From Incurvaria masculella (Eukaryota; Arthropoda; Insecta; Lepidoptera; Incurvariidae): a DNA stretch of 64,000 nt. A model generated the notes under the pieces. The model was given only the letters and a program-made list of their open reading frames with translations, was not told the origin of the DNA and did no database searches. The position numbers were made by a program, and so were the translations under genes. The stretch spans positions 377,001 through 441,000 of the forward strand of contig OX335660.1 in the NCBI GenBank assembly GCA_946894095.1. Direction: 5' to 3'. Below, piece by piece: positions 30,481 to 42,661 of this stretch (positions are counted from its first letter, which is position 1; the number at the start of each line of letters is the position of its first letter).

Positions 30481-32190
30481 CCTACTATTCTTCAAGATGA
30501 CAGTTCAAACAGTTGCAAGTTGATTATGAGAACACCATTCGGTACACACAAAATATCAAGTTTCAACGTCACTTGAAGTTGATCAGTTTGGATACCGTCA
30601 TTATTTCTTAAGTGTTAATACATACAACAAAATCATAATGTTTCATCAAATAAATTCATAGTGCCTCCTAACAAGCACCTAGTCCTTGAAAATCGTTGGT
30701 AATTTACTGAAAAAAAAAGTCAACGAATTTCTCCAAATCATTGTCTTGTGCGCCGTCGCTCAAACTCAATAGCCCTTGTTCACGCCAAGAAGAAAAATGA
30801 AGCAAATTTTATAAGGAATCTAACACCCTTCCATCCTGACTCCTAATTATTTGAGTACCCTTTTGTCTGCGAGTCGATGCCTCGTCGCGTCTTCACACCG
30901 CTCGCTTGTCCGTCCGGTGACGTTCATTGTCTACCTGCCTTTGTTCCGGCTCCAGCTACCTCCAGTTATATTGTGCTAGCGGACAAACTTTCCGCGAATA
31001 AATGAGGCATCCTTTAATTATTAATTATTTTTCCTGTTCGCAACTCGACGCCCGAGGGTAATTCGTATCTGAAAATATCAACATTTTGGTAATATCCATG
31101 TTCAATCTCTTTGTTTCTACGGGGAAATCAGAACAATTACGGGATTCGACAGAAATTGTGTAGGTATTATTAACATGCCTTGTTTATCGTTTTCTAAGAA
31201 TGTTCCGACCTATACAATCTTTTTTTTATACACATAATGCAAAAAGTGTTTCACTTTTAGCCACGAATTAATTGTTTCCAGCTTATTTTAGGTTAAATCA
31301 CTCCTGAACTCGAAATCACTTTTGCCGAATGGGTCCTCAGAACCCTTAAAAAGATAACCCGTAGTAGGATAAGTAGTGGGAGATTTACACTATTAAACAC
31401 GTAACCCTACCCGGGTGCTGATTATTTTGCCATTGACCTTATTTCACAGTAACTGGGCATTTTTTATTTCAGAAATATTCTGGTAAACTAAAAAAATCTT
31501 TAAATAAATAATGAAAAATGCTTATTGCTACTATTACTACTTACTAGTAAGCTTCCTGAGTTTAAAGAAAAGGTGCTTTGTCATTATAAAATAAAGCGCT
31601 CAATAGAAGAATTATTACGGCTTTCATGAAATTGGTGGCAAAGGAAAGCATAGAGAGAAATATTGCCCAACAGTCTCTCAAGCGACCATCCTTTAAGAGA
31701 TGTAGGTATTTTTCGCTTAACCACTTTTATTTGTTTTCAAATGACTAGCGCGCGTTTATAAAAATACGTTTATGAAAACGTAAATACTGCTATTCTACTC
31801 ACCGTTCAGGCACTTTATATTCCACAGAGTGTAACAGTTATACTTAGTAGTCTATGCTTTCTTTACTTTCTTCTTTTTGAACAAAGTGTACTATTTCGTC
31901 AAGCGTCTCGACACGATGATGCCCTTCTTCTGGGGCTCCTTGCCCTCCCTTCTTCCTTCCCGCCGTTCTGGATAATTGGTCACCTCCAGACCAGACCAGA
32001 TCAGTGCCGCTCGCTTGCCCACCATCGGCCTAACCACATCAATTTATGTTTGAAAAATGTAGTCGTTTGCTGCGTATTAACGTGGAGGATGCCTCCTTGA
32101 CAACGGGCTGAATGATCAGCTCTAACCGTCGGGAATGTCAGACATTTTTCAAAAATGTTTAACGACCGCGGTTATCTCAAAAGTATCACA
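30481..32190. other. Non-coding stretch with element C copy 3
   Basis: 31276-31337 is a partial minus-strand copy of element C (TTTTAGGTTAAATCACTCC … CCGAATGGGTCC). No gene elsewhere. Confidence 0.4.
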
Positions 32191-32475
32191 TTGTGGAGAG
32201 ATGAAAAGGTGGGTCAGGTCTTGAGACCCACGGCTGCGCAGCTGCTCTCCTCTAGTCATTTGAATCTTGTATATATGTGTTAACTCATTGGGAAACTTCG
32301 TTAGTGCGATATAGACTTCTTGTGTCTTCACATTCTAGCAGGTAGCGCCATCTAGCGCCGCGTTAACTAACTTCTGTGCATCTGTTTGTTGATGTGTGGC
32401 ATGTGACACTAGCAGCTCACAGTAGACGGCGCTAGGTCGCTGCATCACTTTCCCCCAATCGAATGGCAAGTTGCC

Positions 32476-32532
32476 ATGAAGACGATGTTGCTGCTGGTTT
32501 CGGTGCTGGTCGTCAGTGTCCAGTGTGACGCG
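32476..32532 (+). CDS. Candidate first coding exon: secretory signal peptide
   Basis: The ATG at 32476 opens MKTMLLLVSVLVVSVQCDA, a textbook signal peptide: basic start, hydrophobic core, and a plausible cleavage after the VQC or CDA end. It is followed exactly by GTGAGT, a strong 5' splice donor; without splicing, translation stops five codons later. The natural reading is exon 1 of a secreted protein whose other exons are outside the window or lost. It lies within element F, and the bases around its donor are tandemly duplicated, so it may be a captured exon or a chance frame. The upstream start context (TTGCCATGA) is acceptable. No acceptor or second exon was found. Confidence 0.35.
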
Positions 32533-32650
32533 GTGAGTCGGTCGTGATGCTGAATGACGGAGCGCCGGAGGTGCCCAGTGCGACGCGGTGAGTCAGTCGT
32601 GATGCTGGGTGACGGCTGCCAGAGATGCCCAGTGTGACGCGGTGAGTCAA
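32521..32650 (+). repeat. 55-bp tandem repeat containing a splice-donor-like site
   Basis: CAGTG(T/C)GACGCGGTGAGTC recurs at 32521, 32576 and 32630, with TCGTGATGCTG and TGACGG between. The last unit runs into the right terminal repeat of element F. Confidence 0.85.
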
Positions 32651-32696
32651 GACCTGACCCACCTTTTCATCTCTCCACAACAACAATGTACATACT

Positions 32697-33618
32697 ATGA
32701 TCAAAAACTTCCGGGAATTAATAAATAAAAAAAATGTGTTAATTTTCGGATACATTTATTTTATCACCTTCAAAATAACAACCGTCTGAAGCGATGCACA
32801 TACGCCATCGCTTAACTCATTCTTCCGTACACTTTTGATAGCCCGGTGAAGGAATGGCTTTCAATGCCTTCGTCGCATTTTCTTTTATTTCATCGATGCT
32901 CGAAAATCTCTTTCCACGAAGGGGTAATTTAAGTTTTGAGAACAGGAAAAAGTCACATGGTGCCATATCCGGAGAATACGGTGCCTGTTGGATTGTATTT
33001 ACAGTATGTTTGGTCAAATAATCGGTCACGATGCGCGCTTTGTGAGACGGAGCATTGTCATGGTGCAAGATCCATGAGTTGTTTTGCCAGAATTCCGGTC
33101 GTTTTCTACGCACAATATCTCTTAAACGCTTAATTACGGCTAGGTAGTACTCCTTATTGACTGTTTGACGATTTTCGAGTACGATTTCTTTAACTCTTTC
33201 GACGTTATCATCGGTAGTTGATGTTGAAGGGCGTCCACGACGAGGTGCATCGTCAACTTCTTTGAGACCATTTTTGAATGACGAATACCACTCGTATCTA
33301 AGTCGTATACTCTTGTTTTTGAAAGAGCAGAGTCCCGTAGGCTTTTTGTAGCATTTTGAATGCATCAGCACAAGAGATTTCGTTGGAAACACAAAACTTC
33401 AAACAAATTCATTGTTCAATATTTTTTTCCATTTTGAAATGCGACGAACTTTAAAAACTTGATTAATATAAACAGACGCCAAACAATTACTAATGACATT
33501 TAATATTTGACATTTGGCAGGAGTGTCAGGGAAAGGTGTACCAACCTGAGAAAAAAAAAATTCGAATCGGTAAAGCGTTTTAAATTCAAACTACAAATTT
33601 CCGGAACTTATTGATCAT
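32697..33618 (-). mobile_element. mariner-like transposon, internally deleted
   Basis: The terminal repeats ATGATCAAAAACTTCCGG (32697-32714) and the complement of 33601-33618 agree at 16 of 18 positions and flank a mariner transposase remnant. It directly adjoins element F. Confidence 0.8.
32817..33392 (-). pseudogene. mariner transposase remnant
   Basis: 192 codons. The N-terminal part has YEWYSSFKNGLKEVDDAPRRGRPSTS and DNVERVKEIV, the typical DNA-binding to linker region. It then jumps at about residue 85 to the C-terminal catalytic part, with AVIKRLRDIVRRKRPEFW, the second Asp block ILHHDNAPSHKA and the third Asp block YSPDMAPCDFFLF. The segment with the first catalytic Asp (the TGDE block) is absent, so it is an inactive, in-frame internally deleted copy. 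The extreme N-terminus (MFPTKSLVLM) is also aberrant. Intact family members are about 345 residues. Confidence 0.85.
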
Positions 33619-34151
33619 TGTGTATTTTAGAAAGGATTCGTCTGCGCGAAAACTAAATTTTTTTCATACGCAAATTACAGCAAAATAGCCTCTTTGTTTA
33701 TTGTTTCTGTTGACGTCAAGATTTATTTCTCAAAGTAAGGGCAAGTTAGCTGTGGTGATGCAATGAACTTTCATCATTACATTCCCTTCACTCCATCAAC
33801 TTGCCTACTTCTCGTCAATATGTTCGTGGGAGCGCGCACTAAAATATTATTTCAAGCAAATTGTTCAGCTAACAAACAGCACGAGTATTTCCTAATTAGA
33901 CGTGGAGCATTCCCGGAATTCTCACTCGAAAAGTATTTCGCTACAGCGAGGCAGAGGCTAAGGCTTACCTATTTAAATGAGAGCATATATTATTAAAACA
34001 GTATGTTCTCCGAATTGAATGTGTGCCTTGTCATCACTACCCAATCTTAATATTAAGAGTACACAGAAATTGGTACTTACATTCACATTATTTCGACGGA
34101 AATGCCTAACACTCTTTAAGCCTTTAGTTGCTACTCGTTCCCTAAGATTTT
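33619..34151. other. Non-coding stretch
   Basis: AT-rich. No gene or known repeat was recognised. Confidence 0.35.
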
Positions 34152-34316
34152 CATTCACACGGATTCCGAACCATGGAACAGCTAGCGTTCGTAATAAAAT
34201 GCACTTATCCAACTCAGAAAGAGAAAGAAAGTGGTGCATGACCGGGGCGAGGATTTGAACCAAGATCTCTCGCATGAAAGGCAAGTCCTCTAGCCCCTAG
34301 ACCACGAGCTGTATTT
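34152..34316 (-). repeat. SINE tRNA-type head fragment
   Basis: Minus strand: GGATTCCGAACCATGGAAC, ATGCACTTATCCAACTCAG, then GGATTTGAACCAAGATCTC (box-B complement) and CCTCTAGCCCCTAGACCACG (box-A complement). The shared body is missing. Confidence 0.8.
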
Positions 34317-34773
34317 AATGGGTTTTATTTAATGGGTATTATAATGAAAGAATTTATGCATCGATATCTACATATTCAAGCATTGAAATCACATTTTAAG
34401 AACAATCAGAAAATGTCTTTGGTCTGGTTCAAAGGTTGAAGGTTTCAGCTTCCAACGAATGTCCAAACTTTTGCTGAATATTTTCAAAATCTGATTATAA
34501 TACTTCAGTGTAAATATCGTTGCAAAACCTTTATTAATTTTACAAATTGTGACGATTGAATAGATCACAAAATATTCATTCCTTTCAGCATATATTTTTG
34601 TCTGCCGCCTTGCACCTTTCCTACATCCCAAGGGTAGGTAGGAAGAGAATGCCTTTTGGCATTAGGCCCGCCTTTTGTAAACTGTTTTATAATGGTCTAC
34701 AATAAAGAGTTTTATTATTAATTCATTTAATTAACTTTTAACATTTCTGGATCAACGACCCAATGTGCTTGTT
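34317..34773. other. Non-coding stretch
   Basis: AT-rich, no gene. Confidence 0.35.
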
Positions 34774-35183
34774 ATTTTTTTTTATGCGACCCGACATGGA
34801 TGGCTAATGCCACACAACTACCGTTATGATATCAGCCCAATACACCACATTCCCGAAGGAATTCAGTGCCATGCCAGGACCTTCCCTTTATAAGCACGGC
34901 TACATTGACCTGGATGGAAAACACGGACAATTTTTCATTGCCGCTTCGACCATCTTTTCATCCAATGCGATGGTACCAACCCGGGCGGGCTTAAACCCTA
35001 CCACCTAGTAGGGGAAGGGGACCTACAGTTTTACATGGATTCCGAACCATGGAGCAGCTCGCATTCGTGATAAAAATGCACTTATCGAACTCGGAAAGAG
35101 AAAGACAGTGGTGCAAGTCGGTATTGAACCCAGGTCTCTGGTACGCTAGGCCAGTCCCCGCGCCACTAGGCTACGAGCCGCTC
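34774..35183 (-). repeat. Full-length SINE with tRNA-derived head
   Basis: A complete copy on the minus strand: T-rich 3' tail and GCGACCCGACATGGATGG at 34774-34802, body, ATTCCGAACCATGGAGCAGC, a linker (CACTTATCGAACTCGGAAAG), and a head with box B complement TATTGAACCCAGG near 35126 and box A complement CCACTAGGCTACGAG near 35163-35178. Length about 410. Confidence 0.9.
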
Positions 35184-36397
35184 AAATTATATAGGTATAG
35201 GTCAAATTTTATAGCCGCTGTTATCAAATTATATAGGTATCAAATTTGTTTTCACTTGCCAAATAAGACTCCGTGAGTAAGGCTTGAAACGTCAGCTTAA
35301 ATCAGTCAGTTCTAAAGATTATATTTGATAACTGATGTTAGTTCTCAGGAAGGAATGCAGCTTTGAGAACCCGAGGCGCGTAAATACCTTAATCTCCCCG
35401 CCTACGAGGCAACGCGGCCATTGTTTCGACGTAGTAGGTTCTGCTAGTGGTTACAGTTAACAGAATATATAAATGTATATGTCAGTTCGATTAAAAAAAA
35501 TACTGAAACTGGTTTAATGGAACATATTGGAAGAAATAGGGCTACCTGTTATATTTCCACACGTTTGATCAGTTGAAATTGACGGTTGCAAATAAACAGC
35601 CGCTATATGTTGCGCCCATTAGGACAAATAATATGCGAAGCAGTTACTATATGTTTAAATTTCCCTGCATTTAGATTCGTTAGAGCCAAGGAGCGGTCAT
35701 TGGTGGTACTGTGAGAAATGGTTACGATCCTCATGGCTAGTGATGTGTATAAGGATGTTATAGGATCTGTGTGAGCACTAATCCACTACGAGGTCCTCTG
35801 GTCTGTGGTATTCCATAAAATACCCTCAAGTTACGGGCCCCATTGTTGCGGGTCCCCGATATCCCGCGATGATGATATGATCGACATCACCAATTGGACT
35901 TACTTTAGTTATAAGTTATAGTTACGATATAAAATTAAGCTCGCTCAAACACATCGAAATACTTGGAATTGCGCCTGGCCAATAGTAAATCACGAGTTTT
36001 TATCTCTGACATGACAAATAAGGGGGAGCAAAGCAAGAATCTTTTGAAACATGCAAACAATACGTTTTGTTTAGTTTAGAATCGTCAGAATTTTAGCAAT
36101 GTCGGTCCATACTGGCAACCCTATATTCCTAGTCTGTGCTTTGTGTTTTCAAAAAATATAACTGCACATTTTTCAACACTTTTCTAAGCGAGTGTTTAAA
36201 TGTACCAATTATCTCATGTTTCTGTTATTCCCTTAGTGGTCCAAGGCCACGGAGTGCCCCAAGAGAGTACGTGGGGGACCCGGAAAGTGCGCTGCCGATC
36301 TTGCGTGTGTGTCACATTAATAAAATAAACACTTACGCCTTTAAAACCTTTGGATCCAACATATATTTCTAGATGATAAAATTGTAGAAAATTAATT
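35184..36397. other. Non-coding stretch
   Basis: No supported gene. An ATAGGTATAGGTCAAATT-type local repeat lies at 35190-35250. Confidence 0.35.
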
Positions 36398-36640
36398 CAA
36401 CATGTGGAGATAAAATAGTGGGTCATGATTTGGATGTTGCATATATGTTTTTCGCTTGGATATTTCGTTATTGCGATTTAGACATCTTGTGTTTTTGACA
36501 TGTTGGTTCTTTCAGTGGGTAGTGCCATCTGTTGTAGTACATGCTGACTAGCTTCTGTGCATCTGTTCGTTACATGGCATGTTGAAACTATCGGCTCTAG
36601 AGAGCGCTACGGTCGCGATAAACAGAATCGTTTAAATAAA
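36398..36640 (+). repeat. Diverged, partial copy of element F
   Basis: ATGTGGAGATAAAATAGTGG at 36399 parallels the left terminal repeat at 32191. Colinear similarity continues through GACTAGCTTCTGTGCATCTG and the CATGGCATGT region. The signal-peptide exon and tandem repeat are absent. Confidence 0.6.
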
Positions 36641-36991
36641 TAATTACCAAAAATGCAACTTGATTTCATTTATCAATATAAATAAGTAGCAAACTGAAGA
36701 CTATGGTTTTTAGAGCTGCAGTTCATATCACGCATCGTATAATGATTATGTCTATTCTGTTACAATGAACAAATTTGTGAATTTTCCAGTTAAAAACATT
36801 CAATTACGAATGCAGCGTACAATGTTAAACACTACGAAGTTGTCGCATTTTCACTGCATTTCATTAATGTATTCAATTTTTACCCGCTGTTCAATGTACC
36901 CATGGTGATGAATGTTATATACATGCATTACATATGATCTAGCTGAAATGTAATATAACGACCCTAGATGAAATGATTTCCGTAAAAAACA
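36641..36991. other. Non-coding stretch
   Basis: AT-rich, no gene. Confidence 0.35.
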
Positions 36992-37232
36992 CTTTTTTTA
37001 TGGCACTGGATATGAATGGAACCTGCTACCTGTCCATTATATTAACCCAAAACATCATATTCCCCGGAACTAGGGTCCATGCCAGGACTATCCCTTTATA
37101 AGAGCACGGCTACATTGAACTATTTCATTCCCGCTTCGACAATCCTGCATTCAATGCTATGGTAGTTTCGGAGCGAGCTTAACACTTTCGCCTAGTAAGT
37201 GGGAATGGGGACTATCAGATTTGTAATGCTTA
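36992..37232 (-). repeat. Diverged SINE body
   Basis: Minus-strand copy from TTTTTATGGCACTGGATATG to GTGGGAATGGGGACTATC. No head. Confidence 0.7.
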
Positions 37233-37905
37233 AAAACTTAAGTTTCAATGCCGTTGTCTCCTTTATGGTAAAGAACTGATTCATCGACTGCGTACATCGA
37301 CCACTACTGTAGGATCCTTTGACAAGCCGCCGAGTTGCGAATTTGAGTTTCTATTGCAGTTTGTGCTTTGTTGTTGTGTTCCGCCCTCTGCTTTTTAATT
37401 GATAAGTCTAGGCCTCCCCTCTGTCGACGAGGGCTCTTTCCGACCTGCGGTGTGAGACAAAGATCACAGAAAATGAGATAGTCCTCTTTCTTTTTCATTA
37501 TTCCAGGCTGTGGGGTTTTCGTACAAAGAGAAGAGAACTCTCTCTATAACGTGTTTTAATTAAGCAACGCTTATTGAAATCCTTATTTCGAAAGTTTTAA
37601 GCGTAATTCGTAATGTAGGAGATAGTCTTTGCTTTAAGGGTGGCACTTATTTACTTTATTTTTCATACACGAACTGCAATGGATTTATTGTCATGTTATT
37701 TTCAATAATTAGAGATAATAAAGATAATTTGAATTTCCGAAAATTCGATTTGAATGAAAAAGAAAAGCCTGCACTTTTAAAGCCTGTAAAACAACCCCAA
37801 AGGTACCTACAGTAAAAAAAACTGAGCTGTGATGTATCAGTTAATACAAAGATTATCTATTCTCCGTGATTTAAGTCCGTAGAGATTAAGCCGAACCCCA
37901 GAATG
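37233..37905. other. Non-coding stretch
   Basis: AT-rich, no gene. Confidence 0.35.
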
Positions 37906-38178
37906 TAGTATTTTTTGTGTATAGTGACTTGGATTGCTGATACCACACCTACTGTCATGACATTAGCCCAAGACACCACGTGGGAACTAGGTGCCATGTC
38001 AGGACCTTCCTTACATCGCTCGGCTACATTGAACTGGATAGTAACACGGACTATTTTAATTGCCGTTTCGAACATCATTCATTCAATGCGATTGTACCAA
38101 CCCGGGCGTAATCAACCCTACCTCATAGTAAGTAAGGAATGTGATCTACAGTTTAACGTGGAATTCGAACCACGAAAG
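37906..38178 (-). repeat. SINE body without head
   Basis: GACTTGGATTGCTGATACCA through GGGAACTAGGTGCCATG and GTACCAACCCGGGC to GTGGAATTCGAACCACG. Truncated at the body/head junction. Confidence 0.8.
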
Positions 38179-38644
38179 ACGAATTCATCATTCTTCCGGA
38201 TTCTCAAACCTTTTTTGTTCATAATTTACTTAGGTAAGGATAAGTTAGGTTAACCTATCATAGGTTAGATTTAAAGTAGTGAAATAGAACAATCCTTTAT
38301 ATGTCTGGATCGATACTTATTTAACCAAATCTCGGGTTTGAGTTGTTAGGAAATCTATCGGCCGAGATCTGGCTATATGACTAGGGATTTAGGTAATTGA
38401 CACATTTAAATACGTCACATGCACGCATTAGGCATGTTAGATGTTAAGCCTGCCGCATACCCTTCCAATCGCTCCACCTCACCTCCCGCGTGCACCTTCC
38501 TCCATCACGCTCGAAGGTAAGCTCAGCAAACACCATAAAGAGATCTTTATAAACAAGTATGAATTTGACCGCATTATTTGTGTGGGTATGTGTGTATGTT
38601 TATGACTATAGTGAAAATTTATAAAATCCACTTGGCACTTGGAG
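38179..38644. other. Non-coding stretch
   Basis: No gene or recognised repeat. Confidence 0.35.
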
Positions 38645-38866
38645 TTTTTTTTATGCAACCTGACATGGATGGATAATACCACATAACTACCGTTATGATA
38701 TTAACCCAATACAGCACATTCCCAAAGGAGTTAGGTGCCATGCCAGGACCTTCCCTTTATGAGCACGGCTAAATTGAACTGGATGGAAAACACTGTAAAT
38801 TTTTCATATCCTCTTCGACCATCTTTTCATTCAATGCGGTGGTACCAACCCGGGCGGGCTTAAAAA
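38645..38866 (-). repeat. SINE body, 5'-truncated
   Basis: TTTTATGCAACCTGACATGG through CCATGCCAGGACCTTCCC to CCAACCCGGGCGGGCTTAAA. It ends there. Confidence 0.85.
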
Positions 38867-40336
38867 GCTTAAAGCTTAGAGTTGAGCTCGACGCTTAATA
38901 CAGCCTTACCTGGCTGTAATCAACCCACTGCCGATATCCCGAATTTGATTAAGTTCCGATTGCTGTTAAGGAAATGACTAGAATTTCTTGGAAATGTATA
39001 TAAGACAATTTATTTATTAAATGTATGTAATGCACACAAAAGATCTACAATGATGTACCCAGATATAAGCTCGGTATAAAATGTAAATTTTAATTCCAGG
39101 TACCTTTTCGCATGGTAAATGCGGATTTAATTAACACACAAAATGATAATATCTTTGTTTCTGTAGCGGCTTGTAGGACGAAAATCACAGTTTTGTGTCC
39201 TCACCCACGGACAAACTAGTATTCATTTTATTCAGGAACCGCTATTTCCCAGAATTAAATTTTGGAGCATGAAACATTTACAGCGATATATTCACATTCT
39301 CTTGCAGCCAGCACATTTAATCATTATATCCAGTAAGATTGCACTGCACCACAACCTTACTTGTATACTTAAATATTTTTCTTATAGTTTCCACAAAAAG
39401 AAAGCGGTGGTTTCAGTGGGGGAAAGGTTTTCCAGCGCAAACATTAAGAACATCTGTTATTTTTCTTCGTTTTCTTCCTGCGTCGGGGCAGCCTTCATTT
39501 GTGCTTTTCGCTTCGCCCGTGCGAGAGTGCAATTTTCACAATTTTCTCTACCTCGCGCCGCCGATAGCCGCTGCACTGAACTTACCGCAACGAAAACAAT
39601 ATCACATGACGTCGTTGCGCCGCGCCGACATGGAAAAGTGAAGTCAGCCCAGAAGCGACACGGAATCTTGTTCGTTGCAGGATTACCGATCTGGAGTCGG
39701 ACAGATCTCTTCAATTCCAAATGCTTTGTTCTTCCAATTATTGTTATTTTCACCTGAAAGTTTAATGAACACGTGCACTGAAAAAAATAACAATGAATCT
39801 AACTGTAATTCCGATAATAACAACCGTCTGGCAACGTTGAAATAGAGCCAACTAAATAGCCTTATACACTACATAAAGTAAAACTTTATTTTAAATTTCT
39901 GAGTGTTTTCCCCTTAGTGCCAACCACTGCCTCTCTTGACCTTCTTGAGGTTTGGTCATTTAAAAAAAACTCCTCTAAATGTTACTGTATCTTAATTGTT
40001 TTTTTAACTGTGTGCAATATTTGTTTTCTCTTACAGTTTCCCTAACTACGTGAAATCTTTTTCTAGCTTTCGTTTTTTTTATTCTTACTTACGTATTAAA
40101 TTCATTGAAAAGGTGCTGCCCAATCTGTTAAAAATAATGTACCTCTGGAAACTGGACAGTTGCACGCCTAATTTGTAGTTAGCCGTAATGTTCAATCAGT
40201 TAAGATAACCGTTTCAAAATCATCTGATTTGTCATACGCGTTATTTTCAAAAAGCGGTACTGTTCAATCGGTTAAAATAACCGTTTAATACTGTTTTGGC
40301 TTATTAACAGATATTACCGTAATACATTTATAGTAA
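38867..40336. other. Non-coding stretch before the LTR element
   Basis: Frames at 39269-39757 overlap on both strands without domains. A short direct duplication (GTTCAATC(A/G)GTTAA(G/A)ATAACCG) occurs at 40189 and 40262. No gene. Confidence 0.35.
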
Positions 40337-40870
40337 TGTTACGAGGGTAGGGTGCAGATTAGAGAAGAAAACACCAATATTCAACACTCTTCCTTTATTT
40401 CAAATAATTCACAAGCAAACTCACAAATACAATTTCACACTAGGTTAATTCAAACACTAATTTACAAACTATATCACTCACTTCACTGATTCACTTCAGA
40501 GCTAGTTCACTGCACTTCTATATCGCTTGTTGTCGCTCACTTCGCTTCCAAAAATAGACTGCCCCGCCCTCAGCGCCTTGGGCGCCTTTTATATCGGTGG
40601 AGCTTCTTTCCAGAACACTCCACCGATTTCTAGGCGCCCATGTAGGGCAGCAGTCGAGAACAATCTCCCTCGAGACATTACTAGAATGTCCGAGATTGTT
40701 TTCTGAAGTCAGCTGGACGAGGCGTCACTTTATATGGGACGACAGTGATGCGATAGCCTGCGCAATGCAATAAGACAAGTAGCGCCATCTACTGAAATTC
40801 GTAGGAACCATTTGGCGCACTTTGGTAGTGTATCAGCGCTATGTCTTCGCAGCGGGGCGCGCTCGTTACA
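40337..40870 (-). repeat. 3' LTR of the gypsy element
   Basis: 534 bp. It differs from the other LTR at about four bases and a 3-base indel that I could see (for example CTCCCTCGAGAC versus CTCCCTCAAGAC). Contains AGCGCCATCTA at 40781-40791. Confidence 0.95.
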
Positions 40871-40884
40871 CTGCCTCCTCCTTA
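40871..40884 (-). promoter_or_regulatory. Polypurine tract
   Basis: On the minus strand AAGGAGGAGGCAG lies immediately upstream of the 3' LTR, the usual plus-strand primer site. Confidence 0.8.
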
Positions 40885-41376
40885 GTTATGCTCGTCTCGA
40901 GCATAATTGTCTCCGTGGTATCGGGCCAGACGATCTACGTGCACAATCTTTTCCCGACATCTATCATTCCGGCGGATACGATATGTCACGTCATTGATTT
41001 TAGTCACCACTCTATATGGGCCTTCCCATTTTGGTTGCAGTTTGGGACTTTTTCCTTTTTTTCGTAATGGATTATGTAGCCAAACTAAAGATCCTTCTTC
41101 AAATACATTTCCATTAGCTTTGCGGTCGTAACGTGTTTTCATCCGCTCGCTTGCTCGTAGACCAGCCTCTCTGACACGTTTATAAACAGTGTCCATTTTC
41201 CCTCGCAGATCTGACACATACTCTGTTACACAATGGGATGCCTCTGGTGGAATTCCTGTCAGAAGGTCAGCTGGTAGTCTAAGTTCGTGTCCAAAATTTA
41301 TGTAGGCTGGAGTTTCATCTACGCTTTCATGCACAGCGGTTCGGTATGACAGCAGAAAAAGCGGAATATACTGGTC
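40882..41376 (-). pseudogene. gypsy integrase C-terminal part, after nonsense codon
   Basis: Continues the frame of the upstream integrase after the TGA at 41377-41379: YIPLFLLSYRTAVHES, then ETPAYINFGHELRLP, MKTRYDRKAN, LVWLHNP, WEGPYRVV and YRI, the C-terminal DNA-binding region typical of gypsy integrases. The stop sits where a Trp codon would fit. It ends at 40882, overlapping the polypurine tract. Confidence 0.85.
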
Positions 41377-42650
41377 TCAATCCTTTTGATGGTCTTCTAC
41401 CAATTTGGCCAAGTGTCTTTCCAATGTCTGATTAAATCGTTCCACCATGCCATCTGACTGTGGGTGGTATGGGGTTGTCCTGGTCTTATGGATTCCCATT
41501 ATTCGACATGTCTCCTGAAACACTCGGGATTCGAAGTTTCTGCCTTGATCAGTGTGTATCTCGAGAGGTACTCCATAGCGACAGAAAACTTCGTGGACCA
41601 ATTTCTGTGCAACCGTGATCGCCTCTTGGTTTGGTATGGCAAATACTTCAGGCCACTTAGTGAAATAATCCATTACAACCATAAAGTAACGGTTGCCGTC
41701 ATTTGTCGGAGGAAAAGGGCCAGCCACATCAAGAGCAATTCTCTCCCACGGAGCTCCAACATTGTACAATTTTAAAGTTCCCTTACTCCGTGTATGAGGC
41801 CCTTTAACAGCGCTACAGATCGTGCATTTACGGCACCAATCTTCTACATCATCGCGACAATTTATCCAGTAGAACCGTTGTCGTATCTTCAGGAGAGTTC
41901 TCTTTATTCCCAAATGTCCACCTGAAGTTCCATCGTGCAGGCATTGAAGAACTTCTTTAATCTTAGATCTGGGGATGACTAATTGCAGAGAAGTATCCTT
42001 TCCGTTAGGTGTTTCCCATTTTCTGTACAATATTCCGTCATGAAGTACCAGGCTCAACCACTGCGCCCAGTAACTTTTAGTCGCTGTGCTCATTGCAGAA
42101 ATATCTCTCCATTCTGGCTTTGTCTCTCCTGCTCTCTTCCAGTGAATAATGGGCATCAGATCATCGTCCCCCTCCTGGGCTAGCTTCATGTTTTCATTGC
42201 TCCATTCTTCGCTGATGTTATCCGTTCGGATGGCCTTTAAATGAACGGTCTCCTTTATCTCCTCCCTGATGCAGTGCTTACACTCTTCTGGGCAGGGTCG
42301 ACGAGACAAAGCGTCAGCATTTCCATGGGTTTTACCACTCCGATGCTCTGTATCAAACTGATACTCTTGGAGCTGTTCCAGCCAACGTGCAACCTGCCCT
42401 TCTGGATTCTTAAACTGAAGCAGCCATTTCAAAGCAGCGTGGTCAGTCCTCAAGCGGAATCTTCGGCCGAGAAGATACTTGTTGAAATGCTGCAAAGTCT
42501 TCACTACTGCTAGAAGCTCTCGTCTTGTCACACAATAGTTCCGTTCTGGTTTTGAAAGGGATTTGCTGAAATAACCAATAACGATCTCCTTGTCCCCATG
42601 ACGTTGTGAGAGTACACCGCCGATTCCGGTATTACTTGCGTCTGTGTCGA
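41377..42650 (-). pseudogene. gypsy RNase H and integrase part of pol
   Basis: It starts after the deletion near 42690 in a frame reading FIVDTDASNTGIGG, then RHGDKEIVIGYFSKSL, TRRELLAVV and RTDHAALKWLLQF (RNase H). An integrase zinc region follows (GGHLGIKRTLLKIRQRFYW and CRKCTICSAVKG, HHCC type). The core has ERIALDVAGPFP (first Asp), IHTDQGRNFES (second Asp) and QSDGMVERFNQTL (Glu). The ORF ends in TGA at 41377-41379. All key catalytic residues of the integrase core are visible, so inactivation is recent. Confidence 0.9.
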
Positions 42651-42661
42651 CTATGAACTCT

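Larger units (their letters stand above)
32191..32680. mobile_element. Element F, 490 bp with perfect 34-bp terminal inverted repeats
   Basis: 32191-32224 begins TTGTGGAGAGATGAAAAGG, and its exact complement is 32647-32680. The interior holds a signal-peptide-like exon and a 55-bp tandem repeat. A related but diverged sequence is at 36398-36640. No convincing target duplication. Confidence 0.8.

Noticed and set aside
39269..39757. 162-codon plus-strand open frame with others overlapping on both strands
   Set aside because: No domain, no plausible codon pattern, and comparable frames on the opposite strand. Likely chance.
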